From Methanomicrobiales archaeon (GTDB lineage: Archaea > Halobacteriota > Methanomicrobia > Methanomicrobiales > Methanoculleaceae): a stretch of 13,086 nucleotides of DNA. Below, in pieces: positions 12,296 to 13,086 of this stretch. The notes below the pieces were generated by a model. It had not been told where the DNA came from and did no database searches. It saw only the letters and a list, made by a program, of their open reading frames with translations. The DNA lies in contig JAAYND010000114.1 in NCBI GenBank assembly GCA_012521035.1, forward strand, positions 1 through 13,086. Reading direction: 5' to 3'. The first letter of the stretch is position 1. The number at the start of each line of letters is the position of its first letter. The translations under genes were made by a program, and so were the position numbers.

Positions 12296-13086
12296 ATGAT
12301 CATTTCCTACAAGTATCGAGCGTATCCAGATGCAACCACTGAGGCCGGGTTGGATGTCGCACTTGATACCTGTCGGTGGCTCTACAACAAGCTCCTGGAA
12401 GAATGCAACACTGCGCGCGAGAACGGATCCTCCCTGACAATGCAGGAGACACAAGCACGGATTGTTACTCTGAAAGAGGAGAATCCATTCCTGAAGGACG
12501 TGTACTCCAAAGTGCTCCAGATGGTGAATTACACTCTTTGGGGTAACATTCGTGCTCTTTCACAGATAAAGAAGAAAGGACGAAAGATCGGCAAACTCCG
12601 GTTCAAGAGCGCATCCCGGTACCGGACGCTCAATTACAATCAGTCTGGGTTCAAGATCGACCGAGAACACAGTACCATCACCTTTTCGAAGATTGGGTCA
12701 ATCCCGTTCACCATGCATCGACCATACACGGGAGAGGTGAAAGGTGTTCTGATCACCCGTTCCGGTGACGAATGGTACGTTATCATCCAGGCGGAGCAGG
12801 AAGTTTCTGAGCCGAAGGGAGATGAGGAGGGGCGATCTGTTGGGATCGATGTCGGTCTGAACGCATTTGCGGTCGATAGTGACGGTGCGGCAATCGGGAA
12901 CCCCCGGTTCTTTGAGCGATCACGAGCCAGAATCAAGAAATTACAGCAGAGTGTTGCCCGAAAGCGTCGTGGTTCAAAGAATTGGGAGAAAGCAAAGAAG
13001 AAACTGGAGAAAGCATATGCTCACATCACAAACCAGAGGAATGATTTTCTGCACAAACTCTCCCGCAGATATGTTAATTCTTATGC
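12296..13086 (+). CDS. tnpB: TnpB RNA-guided nuclease of IS605 type, 3' truncated by window end
   Basis: The frame opens with ATG at 12296 directly after the tnpA stop and stays open for 263 codons to the window edge. The N-terminal MIISYKYRAYPD, then LDVALDTCRWLYNKLLEE, and LRFKSASRYRTLNY are typical TnpB segments. GIDVGLNAFAVDSDG holds the first RuvC aspartate, Asp185. The following basic helix pair (RKRRGSKNWEKAKKK) is also typical. The remaining RuvC Glu and Asp and the zinc ribbon lie beyond the edge. TnpB nucleases use a guide RNA made from the element's right end and cleave targets next to a motif equal to the insertion target, here predicted TTTAAC or its core. About 120 or more residues are missing from view, so activity cannot be judged. 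Confidence 0.9.
   Translation, partial: MIISYKYRAYPDATTEAGLDVALDTCRWLYNKLLEECNTARENGSSLTMQETQARIVTLKEENPFLKDVYSKVLQMVNYTLWGNIRALSQIKKKGRKIGKLRFKSASRYRTLNYNQSGFKIDREHSTITFSKIGSIPFTMHRPYTGEVKGVLITRSGDEWYVIIQAEQEVSEPKGDEEGRSVGIDVGLNAFAVDSDGAAIGNPRFFERSRARIKKLQQSVARKRRGSKNWEKAKKKLEKAYAHITNQRNDFLHKLSRRYVNSY

Larger units (their letters stand above)
11767..13086 (+). mobile_element. IS200/IS605-family element (tnpA + tnpB), left part
   Basis: The predicted left boundary is after TTTAAC (11761-11766). The left end has no terminal inverted repeat; instead it has a subterminal hairpin (11798-11817), as in this family. It carries tnpA and tnpB in the same direction with the stop of tnpA directly followed by the ATG of tnpB. 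The right end and the tnpB 3' part lie outside the window. The exact left boundary is inferred from the target motif and the loss of MazF homology. Confidence 0.82.

Noticed and set aside
12296..13086. The open frame at the right edge as a Cas12-type effector
   Set aside because: It follows an IS605 TnpA with no gap and shows the short N-terminal TnpB layout; no CRISPR array or adaptation gene is present.

Overview
The window looks like a chromosome segment of a methanogenic archaeon, most likely a GC-rich member of the Methanomicrobiales such as Methanoculleus or a relative. The main reason is a four-gene block for coenzyme F430, the nickel tetrapyrrole of methyl-coenzyme M reductase (cfbA, cfbE, cfbD, cfbB). 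A methanogenesis marker 9 protein, a CitG-like protein and a DUF447 protein lie next to it. TATA-like elements and several apparently leaderless starts fit an archaeon. The genus is inferred from general knowledge, not from a search.

Layout. Positions 86-958 (+) encode a MutY-like DNA glycosylase without an iron-sulfur cluster. Three single-domain FAS1 (fasciclin) proteins follow on the minus strand (921-2651), with a short GC-rich tandem repeat between two of them. Still on the minus strand, 2768-5257 is a tight, overlapping operon read as marker 9 -> CitG-like -> DUF447. It is divergent from the plus-strand F430 operon cfbA-cfbE-cfbD-cfbB (5484-9490). The order of action is CfbA (nickel insertion), CfbB (a,c-diamidation), CfbC/CfbD (reductive cyclisation) and CfbE (final ring closure). 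The reductase partner CfbC is not in the window. A branched-chain aminotransferase gene (9559-10428) and tRNA-Glu(UUC) (10497-10569) close the GC-rich core part.

Downstream of the tRNA the sequence becomes clearly more AT-rich and accessory in content: a winged-helix regulator, a SocA/Panacea- or YwgA-like protein, and a MazF/PemK-type toxin gene overlapping or almost touching one another. The toxin gene is cut after about 50 codons by an IS200/IS605-family element. That element carries a subterminal left-end hairpin, a Y1 HUH transposase (tnpA) and a tnpB that runs off the right edge. The tRNA therefore marks a probable island boundary.

The most interesting points are the candidate toxin-antitoxin cassette interrupted by a seamlessly inserting transposon, the duplicated Cys-rich domain of the marker 9 protein next to the F430 genes, the three FAS1 proteins without signal peptides, and the MutY-like enzyme lacking both the Fe-S cysteines and the usual catalytic aspartate.
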